NCBI GenBank assembly: GCA_964247735.1
Contig: CAXTVS010000012.1
Coordinates: forward strand, 8,146 to 72,145
Length of the DNA: 64,000 nucleotides
Reading direction: 5' to 3'
Source of the DNA: Lichenicola sp964247735
GTDB taxonomy: Bacteria; Pseudomonadota; Alphaproteobacteria; Acetobacterales; Acetobacteraceae
In this document: one piece after another, positions 1-8,544 of the stretch
Numbering within the stretch: position 1 is the stretch's first letter
Layout of the letters: the number at the start of each line of letters is the position of its first letter
Position numbers and translations under genes: made by a program
Notes under the pieces: model-generated
Told to the model about the DNA's origin: nothing
What the model saw: only the letters and a program-made list of their open reading frames with translations
Databases searched by the model: none

Positions 1-2066
1 CGCTGGACCGCTACGGAAGCCTGTTCGACACCCTGCCGGCGACGCTGCGGGACGCGGTGTTCGCGGCCTGGGGGGCGCCGGAGGCCGATCCGGCGGTGGC
101 GGCGGGATTCTTCACCCTGCGCCACCTCCGCCTCGGCAGGCTGGTGCTGGCGGTGCAGCCGGACCGCGGGTCGGCGCTGGACCGCAAGGCCGCCTACCAC
201 GATCCCGACCTGCCGCCGCGCCATGCCTTCATCGCCTTCATGCTGTGGCTGCGCGAGGTGGCCGCGGTCCACGCGCTGGTGCATCTCGGCACCCACGGCA
301 CCACCGAATGGCTGCCGGGCAAGGCGACGGCGCTGTCGGGCGCCTGCGCGCCGGCCGCCCTGCTGCGCGGGATGCCGGTGATCTATCCCTTCATCGTCAA
401 CAACCCGGGCGAGGCGGCGGCGGCGAAGCGCCGGCTGGGCGCGGTCACCATCGGCCACCTGACCCCGCCGGTCGCCGCCGCCGGCAGCCACGGCGCGGCC
501 CGGGAGCTGGAACGCCTGCTCGACGACTACGCCGCCGCCGACGGGCTCGACCGCAGGCGGGCGGCGATCCTGCGCGGCGAGATCCTCGACCGCGCCGAGG
601 ATGCCGGGCTGCTGGCCGAGAGCGGGGTGCTGCGGGCGGAGGCGGGCGACGAGGACGCGCTGGCCCGGCTCGACGCCTACCTGTGCGACGTGAAGGCGCT
701 GCAGCTCCGCGACGGGCTGCACGTGTTCGGTCGTCCGCCGGCGCGGCACGCGGCGCTGCTGGAGGCGATGCGATGCGCGCTGCCGGACGCCGACCCGCAC
801 CGCCTGGAGGCAGACCTGCAGGCGAGCGGCCCGGCGGAGATGGCGGCGCTGCTTGCCGCGCTGGACGGGCGCTTCGTGCCTCCGGGACCGTCGGGCGCGC
901 CCACGCGCGGTCGGGCGGACGTGCTGCCGACGGGGCGCAACCTGTTCAGCCTCGACCCGCGCGCGATCCCGACCCGGGCGGCGATGGTGCTGGCGGGCAA
1001 GGCCGCCGCCGTCCTGCTCGACCGGCATCGCCAGGACCAGGGCGACTGGCTGCGGCGCGTGGTGATCGACCTGTGGGGCTCGACCAGCCTGCGCACCGGC
1101 GGCGAGGACCTCGGCCTGGCGCTGCTGCTGATGGGGGTGGCGCCGGTTTGGGACCAGGGCTCCGGCCGGGTGTCGGGGATCGAGATCGTGCCCCTGGCGC
1201 TGCTGGACCGGCCGCGGGTGGACGTGACGCTGCGCATCTCCGGCTTCTTCCGCGACGCGTTCCCGGGCCAGATCGCCCTGTTCGACCAGGCGGTCGACGC
1301 GGTGGCGTCGCGGGAGGAGGACGGGGACTGGAACCCGCTGGCGTACGCCGCCAGGGGGCTGGACGCCGCCGCACGCTCGGCGGCGACGGCGCGCATCTTC
1401 GGCGCCGCGCCTGGCAGCTACGGCACCGGGATCGAGGACCGGCTGGCGCGCGGCGCCTGGGACACGGCGGGTCAGCTTGGCCGGGCCTATCTCGCCGGCG
1501 GTGCGCACGGCTACGGCGGCGGCCGCGACGGTGTCGCCGACCCGGCCGGCTTTGCCGCCCGGGTGGCGAACGCGGACGCGCTGGTGCACGTCCAGGACCA
1601 CGCCGAGACCGACCTGCTGGACGGGCTCGACGTGGCCGCGCACGAGGGCGGCTTCGCGGCGGCGGCGGCCCTGCTCGGCAGCGCGCCCGCGCTCTACCAT
1701 GCCGACACCTCGCGGCCCGACGCGCCGCGCCTGCGCTCGGTGGCCGAGGAGGTGGCGCGCGTGGTGCGCGGACGCGCCGCCAATCCGGCCTGGATCGCCG
1801 GCATGCGGCGGCACGGCTACCAGGGCGCCGCCCAGATCGCCCGCACCGTCGACGCGCTGCACGCGTATGCGGCCACCCTGCCCGGCCGGTTCGACCGGCA
1901 GTTCGAGCTGCTGTTCGATGCCACCCTCGGCGACCCGGACACCGCCGGCTTCCTGCGCGGCGCCAACCCCGACGCGCACGCGGCCATGGCGGCCCGCTTC
2001 GACGAGGCGCGGCGGCGCGGCCTGTGGCAGCCCCGTCGCAACAGCGTGGCGGGGGCGGACGGGTGA
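1..2066 (+). CDS. cobN: Cobaltochelatase subunit CobN, 3' part only
   Basis: C-terminal part (about 688 residues) of the large subunit of the ATP-dependent aerobic cobaltochelatase, which inserts cobalt into hydrogenobyrinate a,c-diamide together with the AAA subunits CobS and CobT of the chelatase. The reading frame is open from the first base of the window, so the true start lies upstream. Family hallmarks are visible: HLGTHGTTEWLPGK near base 285, GSYGTGIEDR near 1420 and HVQDHAETDLLDG near 1590. The stop overlaps the GTG start of the next gene (GTGA), so the two are probably translationally coupled. The chelatase AAA partners are not in the window. Confidence 0.96.
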   Translation, partial: LDRYGSLFDTLPATLRDAVFAAWGAPEADPAVAAGFFTLRHLRLGRLVLAVQPDRGSALDRKAAYHDPDLPPRHAFIAFMLWLREVAAVHALVHLGTHGTTEWLPGKATALSGACAPAALLRGMPVIYPFIVNNPGEAAAAKRRLGAVTIGHLTPPVAAAGSHGAARELERLLDDYAAADGLDRRRAAILRGEILDRAEDAGLLAESGVLRAEAGDEDALARLDAYLCDVKALQLRDGLHVFGRPPARHAALLEAMRCALPDADPHRLEADLQASGPAEMAALLAALDGRFVPPGPSGAPTRGRADVLPTGRNLFSLDPRAIPTRAAMVLAGKAAAVLLDRHRQDQGDWLRRVVIDLWGSTSLRTGGEDLGLALLLMGVAPVWDQGSGRVSGIEIVPLALLDRPRVDVTLRISGFFRDAFPGQIALFDQAVDAVASREEDGDWNPLAYAARGLDAAARSAATARIFGAAPGSYGTGIEDRLARGAWDTAGQLGRAYLAGGAHGYGGGRDGVADPAGFAARVANADALVHVQDHAETDLLDGLDVAAHEGGFAAAAALLGSAPALYHADTSRPDAPRLRSVAEEVARVVRGRAANPAWIAGMRRHGYQGAAQIARTVDALHAYAATLPGRFDRQFELLFDATLGDPDTAGFLRGANPDAHAAMAARFDEARRRGLWQPRRNSVAGADG

Positions 2067-3325
2067 GCGGTCCTGTCGTCCGGACCGTGCCGGCGCCCGA
2101 ACGGCGTCGCGGCTGGTGCCCCGGCCTGTTCGAACCGATGGCGTCGGGCGACGGCCTGCTGCTGCGGGTCAAGCCGCGTGCGGCCCGGCTCGACGGGGCG
2201 TCGGCCCGGACGCTGGCGGACGCGGCGCGGCGGCACGGCAACGGCGCGATCGAGCTCACCAACCGGGGCAACCTCCAGTTCCGCGGCTTCACCACGGTCT
2301 CCGCCGCGGCGTTCGCGGAGCGGGTGGCCGCAGCCGGGCTCGCGGACCCGGATCCGTCGATCGAGCGGCGGCACAACGTGCTCGTGTCGCCGCTGGCCGG
2401 AACCGACCCGTGCTGCGCGGAGGACACGCTGGCCGTCGCCTGGGCGCTGGGCGCCGCGCTGGCTGCCGACCCGGGCCTCGACCGGCTGCCGGGCAAGTTC
2501 GGCTTCGTGGTCGACGGCGGCGGGGCGCTCGGCCTGGACGCGGTTCACGGCGACGTCGTGCTGCGGGCCGTGGCGGGCGGCTGGCGGGTGCAGGCGGGGA
2601 GCGCGGCGGCGGGCTGCGAGGCGGTCCGGGCGCCGGTCCTGGCCCTGCGCCTGGCGCATGCGGCGCTCGCCTGTGATCCGCCGCTGCGGCCGGCGCGACG
2701 CCCCGACCTCGGGCCAGGGCTGTTCCGGGCCGCGGGGCTGGACTGGGTGTCGCTTCCGCCGCGGCCGGTGTCCGCGCCGGTCGCGGTCGGCCCGCTGTCC
2801 GGCGGCGGGTTCGGGATCGGGGTTCCGCCGGGCCGGCTCGACGCCGCGATCCTGGCGACGCTGGCGGACCTGTCGGAGCGGTGCGGCGACGGCACGCTGC
2901 GGTTCACGCCGTGGCGGTCGGTGCTGCTTGCCGGGCTGCGCCCGCACGGCGGCGACGTGCTGCGCGCGGCGCTGCCGGACGCGCTACTCGATCCGGACGA
3001 CCCGCGCCTGCGCGTCGCGTGCTGCATCGGTGCGCCCGGCTGCGCGCGGGCGGGCCGGCCGGCTCCGGCGGATGCGGCCAGGCTGGGGGGGCTGCTGCCG
3101 CGGGACCGGCGTGGCGGGATGATCCTGCACGTGTCGGGCTGCGCCAAGGGCTGCGGCCATCCGGGGCCGGCGCCGCTGACGCTGGTCGGCCGCGACGGCG
3201 GCTACGACCTGGTCCGGGACGGGCGGGCCGGCGACGAGCCGGTGCTGCGCGGCCTCGGCCTCGACGCGCTGGTCGCGCTGCTGGGTGCCGCGGCTCCGTC
3301 CGCGGACATGGTCGGCGCGTCGTGA
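2063..3325 (+). CDS. cobG: Precorrin-3B synthase CobG
   Basis: Oxygen-dependent enzyme of the aerobic cobalamin pathway; it oxidises precorrin-3A to the hydroxylactone precorrin-3B before ring contraction. The 420-residue protein has the two-half nitrite/sulfite-reductase-like architecture. Residues LTNRGNLQFRG lie in the N-terminal half. A 4Fe-4S cysteine set follows near the C-terminus: C-x5-C in CCIGAPGC at about residue 320 and C-x3-C in GCAKGCGHP at about residue 360. The start is GTG at 2063, overlapping the cobN stop. Its presence marks the pathway as the aerobic type. Confidence 0.96.
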   Translation: MSGPVVRTVPAPERRRGWCPGLFEPMASGDGLLLRVKPRAARLDGASARTLADAARRHGNGAIELTNRGNLQFRGFTTVSAAAFAERVAAAGLADPDPSIERRHNVLVSPLAGTDPCCAEDTLAVAWALGAALAADPGLDRLPGKFGFVVDGGGALGLDAVHGDVVLRAVAGGWRVQAGSAAAGCEAVRAPVLALRLAHAALACDPPLRPARRPDLGPGLFRAAGLDWVSLPPRPVSAPVAVGPLSGGGFGIGVPPGRLDAAILATLADLSERCGDGTLRFTPWRSVLLAGLRPHGGDVLRAALPDALLDPDDPRLRVACCIGAPGCARAGRPAPADAARLGGLLPRDRRGGMILHVSGCAKGCGHPGPAPLTLVGRDGGYDLVRDGRAGDEPVLRGLGLDALVALLGAAAPSADMVGAS

Positions 3326-3954
3326 GCGGCGGACGCGACTACGTCCGAGACGGGGCGGCGATCTACGCGCGCTCGTTCGCCATCATCCGCGCCGAGGCGG
3401 ATCTTTCCGGCTTCGCGCCGGACGAGGTGGCGGTCGCGGTGCGGGTGATCCATGCCTGCGGCCTGGTCGAGGTGGCGCGGCAGATCCGCTTCGGCCACGG
3501 CTTCGCCCGGGCGGCGCGCCAGGCCCTGCGGTCGGGCTGCGCCGTGCTGTGCGACTCCGAGATGGTGGCGCACGGCATCACCCGGGCCCGGCTGCCGGCG
3601 GACAACGCCGTGGTCTGCACCCTGCGCGACCCGGCCACGCCGGAGCGGGCACGCGCCATCGGCAACACCCGCTCGGCGGCGGCGCTCGACCTGTGGGGGA
3701 GGCGGCTCGGCGGCAGCCTGGTGGCGGTCGGCAACGCGCCGACGGCGCTGTTCCGCCTGCTCGAGCTGATCGAGGCCGGGGCGCCGCCGCCCGCGGCGGT
3801 GATCGGCATGCCGGTCGGCTTCGTGGGGGCGGCGGAGTCCAAGGAGGCGCTGGCGGGGTTCGGCCGGCTGCCGTTCGCCACCGTGCTCGGCCGGCAGGGC
3901 GGCAGCGCCATGGCGGCGGCGGCGGTGAACGCGCTGGCGAGCGACGCGGAATGA
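3322..3954 (+). CDS. cobH: Precorrin-8X methylmutase CobH
   Basis: Moves the C11 methyl group to C12, converting precorrin-8X to hydrogenobyrinate. The protein is 210 residues, normal for the family. VIHACG carries the expected catalytic histidine (His44 counting from the GTG start), and the conserved CDSEMVAHGI, NTRSAAALDLW and GMPVGFVGAAESK blocks follow. The GTG start overlaps the cobG stop by four bases and its own stop overlaps the cobI ATG, so it sits inside a tightly coupled run. Confidence 0.97.
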   Translation: MSGGRDYVRDGAAIYARSFAIIRAEADLSGFAPDEVAVAVRVIHACGLVEVARQIRFGHGFARAARQALRSGCAVLCDSEMVAHGITRARLPADNAVVCTLRDPATPERARAIGNTRSAAALDLWGRRLGGSLVAVGNAPTALFRLLELIEAGAPPPAAVIGMPVGFVGAAESKEALAGFGRLPFATVLGRQGGSAMAAAAVNALASDAE

Positions 3955-4691
3955 GCGCGGGGACCGTGCCGGGCACCCTGCACACGGTCGGCATGGGTCC
4001 GGGGGATCCGGAGCTGCTGACGGTGAAGGCGCTGCGGCTGATCGGCAGCGCACCGGTGGTGGCCTATTTCGCCAAGCGCGGACGGGTCGGCCATGCCCGC
4101 ACCATCGCCGGCGAGCGGCTGCGCGCCGGGGCGGTCGAGCTGCGGTTCGAGTATCCGTTCACCACCGAGCTGCCGGTGGAGGACCCGCGCTATCCGGCGG
4201 AGATGGGGGTGTTCTACGAGGACTGCGCGCGGCAGGTCGCCGCCCACCTCGACGCCGGGCGCGACGTGGCGCTGCTGTGCGAGGGCGACCCGTTCTTCTA
4301 CGGCTCGTCGATGTACCTGTTCGACCGGCTGTCCGCCGACTACCGGCAGGAGGTGGTGCCCGGCGTCACCGGCATGAGCGGGTGCTGGACCGCGGCGTCG
4401 CTGCCGATCGCGCATGGCGACGACATCCTGTGCGTGCTGCCCGGCACCCTGGACGAGGACCGGCTGACGGCACGGCTCGGGGCATGCGATGCGGCGGTGA
4501 TCATGAAGGTCGGGCGCAACCTGCCGAAGATCCGGCGGGCGCTCGACCGCGCCGGGCTGTCGGACCGCGCGGTGTATGTCGAGCGCGGCACCCAGCACGG
4601 CCAGGTGCTGTCGCCGGTGTCCCGCACCGAGGGGCGGGCGGCGCCCTACTTCTCCATGGTGCTGGTTCCCGGGCGGCAGCGGCGCCGATGA
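3951..4691 (+). CDS. cobI: Precorrin-2 C20-methyltransferase CobI
   Basis: SAM-dependent class III (tetrapyrrole) methyltransferase that methylates precorrin-2 at C20 to give precorrin-3A. The 246-residue protein opens with the SAM-binding loop GMGPGDPELLT at residues 14-24 and contains EGDPFFYGSSMYLFDRL, the family's second conserved block, followed by VPGVTGMSG. ATG at 3951 overlaps the cobH stop. The product feeds CobG, encoded just upstream. Confidence 0.97.
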   Translation: MSAGTVPGTLHTVGMGPGDPELLTVKALRLIGSAPVVAYFAKRGRVGHARTIAGERLRAGAVELRFEYPFTTELPVEDPRYPAEMGVFYEDCARQVAAHLDAGRDVALLCEGDPFFYGSSMYLFDRLSADYRQEVVPGVTGMSGCWTAASLPIAHGDDILCVLPGTLDEDRLTARLGACDAAVIMKVGRNLPKIRRALDRAGLSDRAVYVERGTQHGQVLSPVSRTEGRAAPYFSMVLVPGRQRRR

Positions 4692-5455
4692 GCGTGCTGG
4701 GACGGCTCCTGGTGGTGGGGCTGGGGCCGGGGGGGCTCGACCTGCGCACGCACCAGGCGGAGCGGGCGCTGTCGGAGGCGACCGACCTGGTCGGGTACGC
4801 GCCGTACCTGGACCGCGTCGAAAGCGGCCCGGAGGTCGTGCGGCACGGCTCCGACAACCGGGTCGAGCTCGACCGGGCGCGGGAGGCGCTGGCGCTGGCG
4901 GCGGCCGGCCGGATCGTCTGCGTGGTGTCGTCCGGCGACCCGGGAGTGTTCGCGATGGCGAGCGCGGTGTTCGAGGCGATCGAGCACGGCGAGCCGGGCT
5001 GGCGCGCGCTGGACGTCGCCGTGGTGCCGGGGGTCTCGGCGATGATGGCGGTGGCGGCCCGGCTCGGCGCGCCGCTCGGCGGCGACTTCTGCGCCATCTC
5101 GCTGTCCGACAACCTCAAGCCCTGGCCGGTGGTGCTGCGCCGCCTGCGCGCGGCCGCCGAGGCGGGCTTCGCGATCGCGCTCTACAACCCCCTGTCCCGG
5201 GCGCGGCCGTGGCAGCTCGGCGCCGCGTTCGAGGCGCTGCGGGAGATCCTGCCGGGCACGGTTCCGGTCGCCTTCGCCACCGCGGTGAGCCGTCCGGAGG
5301 AGCGGATCGTCCTGCGCACGCTGGAGGAGGCGGACCCGGCGCTGGCGGACATGCGCACGCTGGTGCTGGTCGGCTGCCTCGGCACGCGGCTGATCCGGCG
5401 CGACGGGGCGCGGCCGTGGCTCTACACCGCGCGCAGCGTGCCGAGGCCCCGGTGA
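4688..5455 (+). CDS. cobJ: Precorrin-3B C17-methyltransferase CobJ
   Basis: Performs C17 methylation with ring contraction, turning precorrin-3B into precorrin-4. The 255-residue protein is a single methyltransferase domain: GLGPGGLDLRT at the N-terminus, VGYAPYLDRV, SSGDPGVFAMAS, VVPGVSAMMAVAARLGAP and ALYNPLSRAR. ATG at 4688 overlaps the cobI stop. Its 3' end overlaps the convergent cobK gene by 34 bases, so transcripts of the two strands would be complementary there. Confidence 0.97.
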   Translation: MSVLGRLLVVGLGPGGLDLRTHQAERALSEATDLVGYAPYLDRVESGPEVVRHGSDNRVELDRAREALALAAAGRIVCVVSSGDPGVFAMASAVFEAIEHGEPGWRALDVAVVPGVSAMMAVAARLGAPLGGDFCAISLSDNLKPWPVVLRRLRAAAEAGFAIALYNPLSRARPWQLGAAFEALREILPGTVPVAFATAVSRPEERIVLRTLEEADPALADMRTLVLVGCLGTRLIRRDGARPWLYTARSVPRPR

Positions 5456-6189
5456 AGCCGTTCCAGCCAGAGCAGGGCCTGCGGCCAGGTCGCCACGCTC
5501 GGGCCGGGCTGCGGCGGGGCGCGCGCGACCATCACCACCCGCAGCCCGGCTTCCCGCGCCGCCGCGAGCTTGGCGGCGACGGCGGTGCCGCCGGAGTTCC
5601 TGGTGACCACCACCTCGATCCGGTGCGCCAGCAGCAGCGCCCGCTCGTCCGGCAGCGCGAACGGGCCGCGTTCGGCCAGCACCAGGCTGTCCGGCGGCAG
5701 CGCGTCCGGCGACGGCGGGTCGACGCTGCGGACGAGGTAGCGGTGCTGCGGATGGAGCAGGAAGGGCCCCAGGTCCTTGCGGCCGACCGTCAGCAGCACC
5801 CGGGCCGGCCGGATCCCCAGCGATGCGGCCGCCGCTTCCAGGTCCGGCACGGTGGTCCAGCGGTCGCCGGCGACCGGCTCCCAGGGTGGCCGGGCGATCC
5901 GCAGCATCGCGATCCCGGCTGCCGCCGCAGCCGCGGCCGCGTTGCGGGTGATCTGGTGCGCGAAGGGATGGGTGGCGTCGACCAGGGCGTCGGTCCGGGC
6001 GTCCTGCAGCCAGCGGCGGAGGCCGTCGGCGCCGCCGAACCCGCCGATGCGCACCGGGAGCGCCGGCAGCAGCGGCGTCCGTGTCACGCCGGCCAGCGAC
6101 AGGGTGGCGGCAAACCGGTCGTCGCCCTCCAGCGCGCGTGCCAGCGCGCTGGCCTCGGTGGTGCCGCCGAGGATCAGCACCCGTGTCAC
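5422..6189 (-). CDS. cobK: Precorrin-6A reductase CobK
   Basis: NADPH-dependent reduction of precorrin-6A to dihydro-precorrin-6B. The protein begins VTRVLILGGTTEASALARAL, the dinucleotide-binding motif, and contains DATHPFAHQITRNAA and RVLLTVGRKDLGPF, both typical of CobK/CbiJ. I chose the GTG at 6189 because the glycine-rich strand starts immediately after it; an ATG at 6222 would add eleven residues and overlap cobL. The gene is a single minus-strand insert between plus-strand cobJ and cobL, 23 bases from the divergent cobL start. Confidence 0.94.
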   Translation of the reverse strand: MTRVLILGGTTEASALARALEGDDRFAATLSLAGVTRTPLLPALPVRIGGFGGADGLRRWLQDARTDALVDATHPFAHQITRNAAAAAAAAGIAMLRIARPPWEPVAGDRWTTVPDLEAAAASLGIRPARVLLTVGRKDLGPFLLHPQHRYLVRSVDPPSPDALPPDSLVLAERGPFALPDERALLLAHRIEVVVTRNSGGTAVAAKLAAAREAGLRVVMVARAPPQPGPSVATWPQALLWLERLHRGLGTLRAV

Positions 6190-6212
6190 CGCCCGTCCTC
6201 CCGGCTGCCGGC

Positions 6213-7421
6213 ATGACGCCATGGCTCGCCATCCTGGGCATCGGCGAGGACGGTGTCGAGGCGCTGCCGCCCGCGGCGCGCGCCCTGATCGCGGATGCCG
6301 AGCTGGTGGTGGGCGGCACGCGGCACTTGGCGCTTGCGGCGCCGCTGCTGCGCGGCGGCACGCTGTCCTGGCCGAGCCCGATCGAGGACGCGGTGCCGAC
6401 GATCCTGGAGCACCGCTTCCGGCCGGTCGTGGTGCTGGCGTCGGGGGATCCGTTCTGCTTCGGGGTCGGCAGCCTGCTGGCGCGTCACGTGGCGGTGGGC
6501 GAGATGGTGTGCCTGCCGGCGCCGTCCGCCTTCTCGCTCGGCTGCGCGCGGCTCGGCTGGGCGGTGCAGGACACGACGCTGCTGTCGGTCTGCGGCCGGC
6601 CGGTCGAGGCGCTGCGTCCGGCGCTGCAGCCGGGGGCGCGGCTGCTGGTGCTATCGGCGGACGAGGCGTCGCCGGCGGCGGTGGCGGCGCTGCTGTGCCG
6701 GCACGGGTTCGGCGAGTCGGTGCTGCACGTGCTGGAGGCGCTGGGCGGGCCGCGGGAGCGGATCAGGCAGCTCAGGGCCGACGCGGCGATGCCGGGCGAC
6801 GTCGCGCGGCTGAACCTCGTGGGCGTCGCGCTGGCCGCCGGTCCGGACGTCCGGCCGGTCCCGCTCTGCACCGGGCTGCCGGACGAGTGCTTCGGCCACG
6901 ACGGGCAGCTGACCAAGCGCGAGGTCCGCGCCGCCACCCTGTCGGCGCTGTCGCCGCGTCAGGGCGAGGTGCTGTGGGACGTCGGCTGCGGGTCCGGGTC
7001 GGTGTCGATCGAGTGGATGCTGCGCCATCCGTCCAACCGGGCCTGGGCGCTGGAACCGCGGCCGGACCGGGCGGCGCGGGCGCGGGGGAACGCCGTGGCC
7101 CTGGGCGTGCCCGGGCTGGTGGTGGCGGACGCGGCCGCGCCGGACGGGTTCGACGGGCTGCCGACGCCCGACGCGGTGTTCATAGGCGGCGGCGCCACCG
7201 TGCCTGGGGTGCTGGAGCGGGCCTGGGCGGCGCTGCGTCCGGGCGGGCGGCTGGTGGCGAACGCGGTGACGATCGAGACCGAGCGGGCGCTGTACGATGC
7301 CCATGGCAGGCTGGGCGGCAGCCTGACCCGGCTGTCGGTGGAGCGGCTGGACCGGATCGGCACCATGCACGGGTACCGGCCGGCGATGACCGTCACCCAG
7401 TTCGCGGCGGCGAAGCCGTGA
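6213..7421 (+). CDS. cobL: Precorrin-6Y C5,15-methyltransferase (decarboxylating) CobL
   Basis: Bifunctional enzyme that methylates C5 and C15 and decarboxylates the acetate side chain of ring C, giving precorrin-8X. The 402 residues show the expected fusion. An N-terminal CbiE-type methyltransferase starts with LGIGEDGVEALPPAAR and includes ASGDPFCFGVGS. A C-terminal CbiT-type domain has the SAM motif DVGCGSGSVSIEW at about residue 253. ATG at 6213 was taken because the family N-terminus begins there. The stop overlaps the next GTG. Confidence 0.96.
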   Translation: MTPWLAILGIGEDGVEALPPAARALIADAELVVGGTRHLALAAPLLRGGTLSWPSPIEDAVPTILEHRFRPVVVLASGDPFCFGVGSLLARHVAVGEMVCLPAPSAFSLGCARLGWAVQDTTLLSVCGRPVEALRPALQPGARLLVLSADEASPAAVAALLCRHGFGESVLHVLEALGGPRERIRQLRADAAMPGDVARLNLVGVALAAGPDVRPVPLCTGLPDECFGHDGQLTKREVRAATLSALSPRQGEVLWDVGCGSGSVSIEWMLRHPSNRAWALEPRPDRAARARGNAVALGVPGLVVADAAAPDGFDGLPTPDAVFIGGGATVPGVLERAWAALRPGGRLVANAVTIETERALYDAHGRLGGSLTRLSVERLDRIGTMHGYRPAMTVTQFAAAKP

Positions 7422-7795
7422 TCGTCGCAGGGATCGGGCTGCGGCCGGGTGCCGCCGCGGCGGAGATCGCCGCCCTGGTGGAGCGGGCGGCGCGGTCTCT
7501 CGGGCGGTCTCCGTTCGTGCTGGCGGTGCCGCCGTTCCGGGGGAACGAGCCCGGTCCGCACGAAGCGGCGGTGCTGCTGTCGCTGGAGCTGCGCGTGGTC
7601 GCGCCCGGGGCGCTGGAGGCGGCGCAGGGACGCTGCCGGACCCGCTCGGCCCGCGCGGAAGCGGAGGTCGGGGTGGCCGCGGTCGCGGAAGGCTGCGCGC
7701 TGGCTGCGGCCGGCGCGGGGTCGCGGCTGGTGCTGGCGCGGATCGCGTCGGCCAACGTCACCTGCGCCCTGGCCGAAACGGCGGCCACGCCGTGA
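7418..7795 (+). CDS. cobE: Cobalamin biosynthesis protein CobE (CbiG C-terminal-like)
   Basis: Small 125-residue protein resembling the C-terminal domain of CbiG. CobE proteins are found in aerobic cobalamin operons and are thought to assist corrin intermediates, but their exact step is less well defined than for the other Cob proteins. It begins VIVAGIGLRPGAAAAEI, typical of the family, and shows the TRSARAEAEVGVAAVAEGCA segment. GTG at 7418 overlaps the cobL stop and its own stop overlaps the cobM GTG, so it is embedded in the coupled run. Confidence 0.88.
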   Translation: MIVAGIGLRPGAAAAEIAALVERAARSLGRSPFVLAVPPFRGNEPGPHEAAVLLSLELRVVAPGALEAAQGRCRTRSARAEAEVGVAAVAEGCALAAAGAGSRLVLARIASANVTCALAETAATP

Positions 7796-8544
7796 CGGTG
7801 CACTTCATCGGCGCCGGTCCGGGTGCTGCCGACCTGCTGACGCTGCGCGGGCGCGACCTGCTCGCGCGCTGCCCGGTCTGCCTGTATGCGGGCTCGATCG
7901 TGCCGACGGAGATGCTGGGGCATTGTCCGCCGGACGCGCGGCTGGTCGATACCGCCGGCCTCACCCTGGACGCGATCGAGGCGGAGTTTGTGGCTGCCTT
8001 CGCCGCGGGACGGGAGGTGGCGCGGCTGCATTCCGGGGATCTGTCGATCTGGAGCGCGGTCGCCGAGCAGGTGCGGCGCCTGCGCCGACGCGGCATCCCG
8101 TACACGCTGACGCCGGGGGTGCCGGCCTTTGCCGCCGCCGCGGCGGCGCTGGAGCGCGAGCTCACGGTGCCGGAGGTGGCGCAGAGCGTGGTGCTGACCC
8201 GGGTGTCCGGTCGTGCCTCCGCCATGCCGGAGGCCGAGACGCTCGAAGCCTTCGGTGCCACCGGCGCCACGCTGGCGATCCACCTGGGCGTCCATGCGCT
8301 CGACCGCATCGTCGCACGGCTCATCCCGCTGCATGGCGCCGGCTGCCCGGTTGCGGTGGTGGTGCGGGTGTCCTGGCCGGACCAGCGCATCGTCCGCGGC
8401 ACGCTGGGCAGCATCGTCGGGCTGATGGCGGAGCAGCCGGCGGAGCGCACCGCCCTGGTGCTGGTCGGGCGGGCCCTGGAGGCGGAAGGGTTCCGCGACA
8501 GCGCGCTCTATGATCCGGACTACCGCAGGCGGTTCCGGGAATGA
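7792..8544 (+). CDS. cobM: Precorrin-4 C11-methyltransferase CobM
   Basis: SAM-dependent methylation of precorrin-4 at C11 to precorrin-5. The 250-residue class III methyltransferase begins VHFIGAGPGAADLLTLRG and contains LYAGSIVPTEML, RLHSGDLSIWSAVAEQ and TLTPGVPAFAAAAAAL, the expected conserved blocks. The GTG start overlaps the cobE stop by four bases. The 3' end overlaps the convergent cbiD gene by 25 bases. Confidence 0.97.
   Translation: MTVHFIGAGPGAADLLTLRGRDLLARCPVCLYAGSIVPTEMLGHCPPDARLVDTAGLTLDAIEAEFVAAFAAGREVARLHSGDLSIWSAVAEQVRRLRRRGIPYTLTPGVPAFAAAAAALERELTVPEVAQSVVLTRVSGRASAMPEAETLEAFGATGATLAIHLGVHALDRIVARLIPLHGAGCPVAVVVRVSWPDQRIVRGTLGSIVGLMAEQPAERTALVLVGRALEAEGFRDSALYDPDYRRRFRE

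Noticed and set aside
946..2496. Long minus-strand open frame opposite cobN and cobG
   Set aside because: Shadow frame with Arg/Pro/Ser-rich sequence; both plus-strand genes carry strong family motifs.
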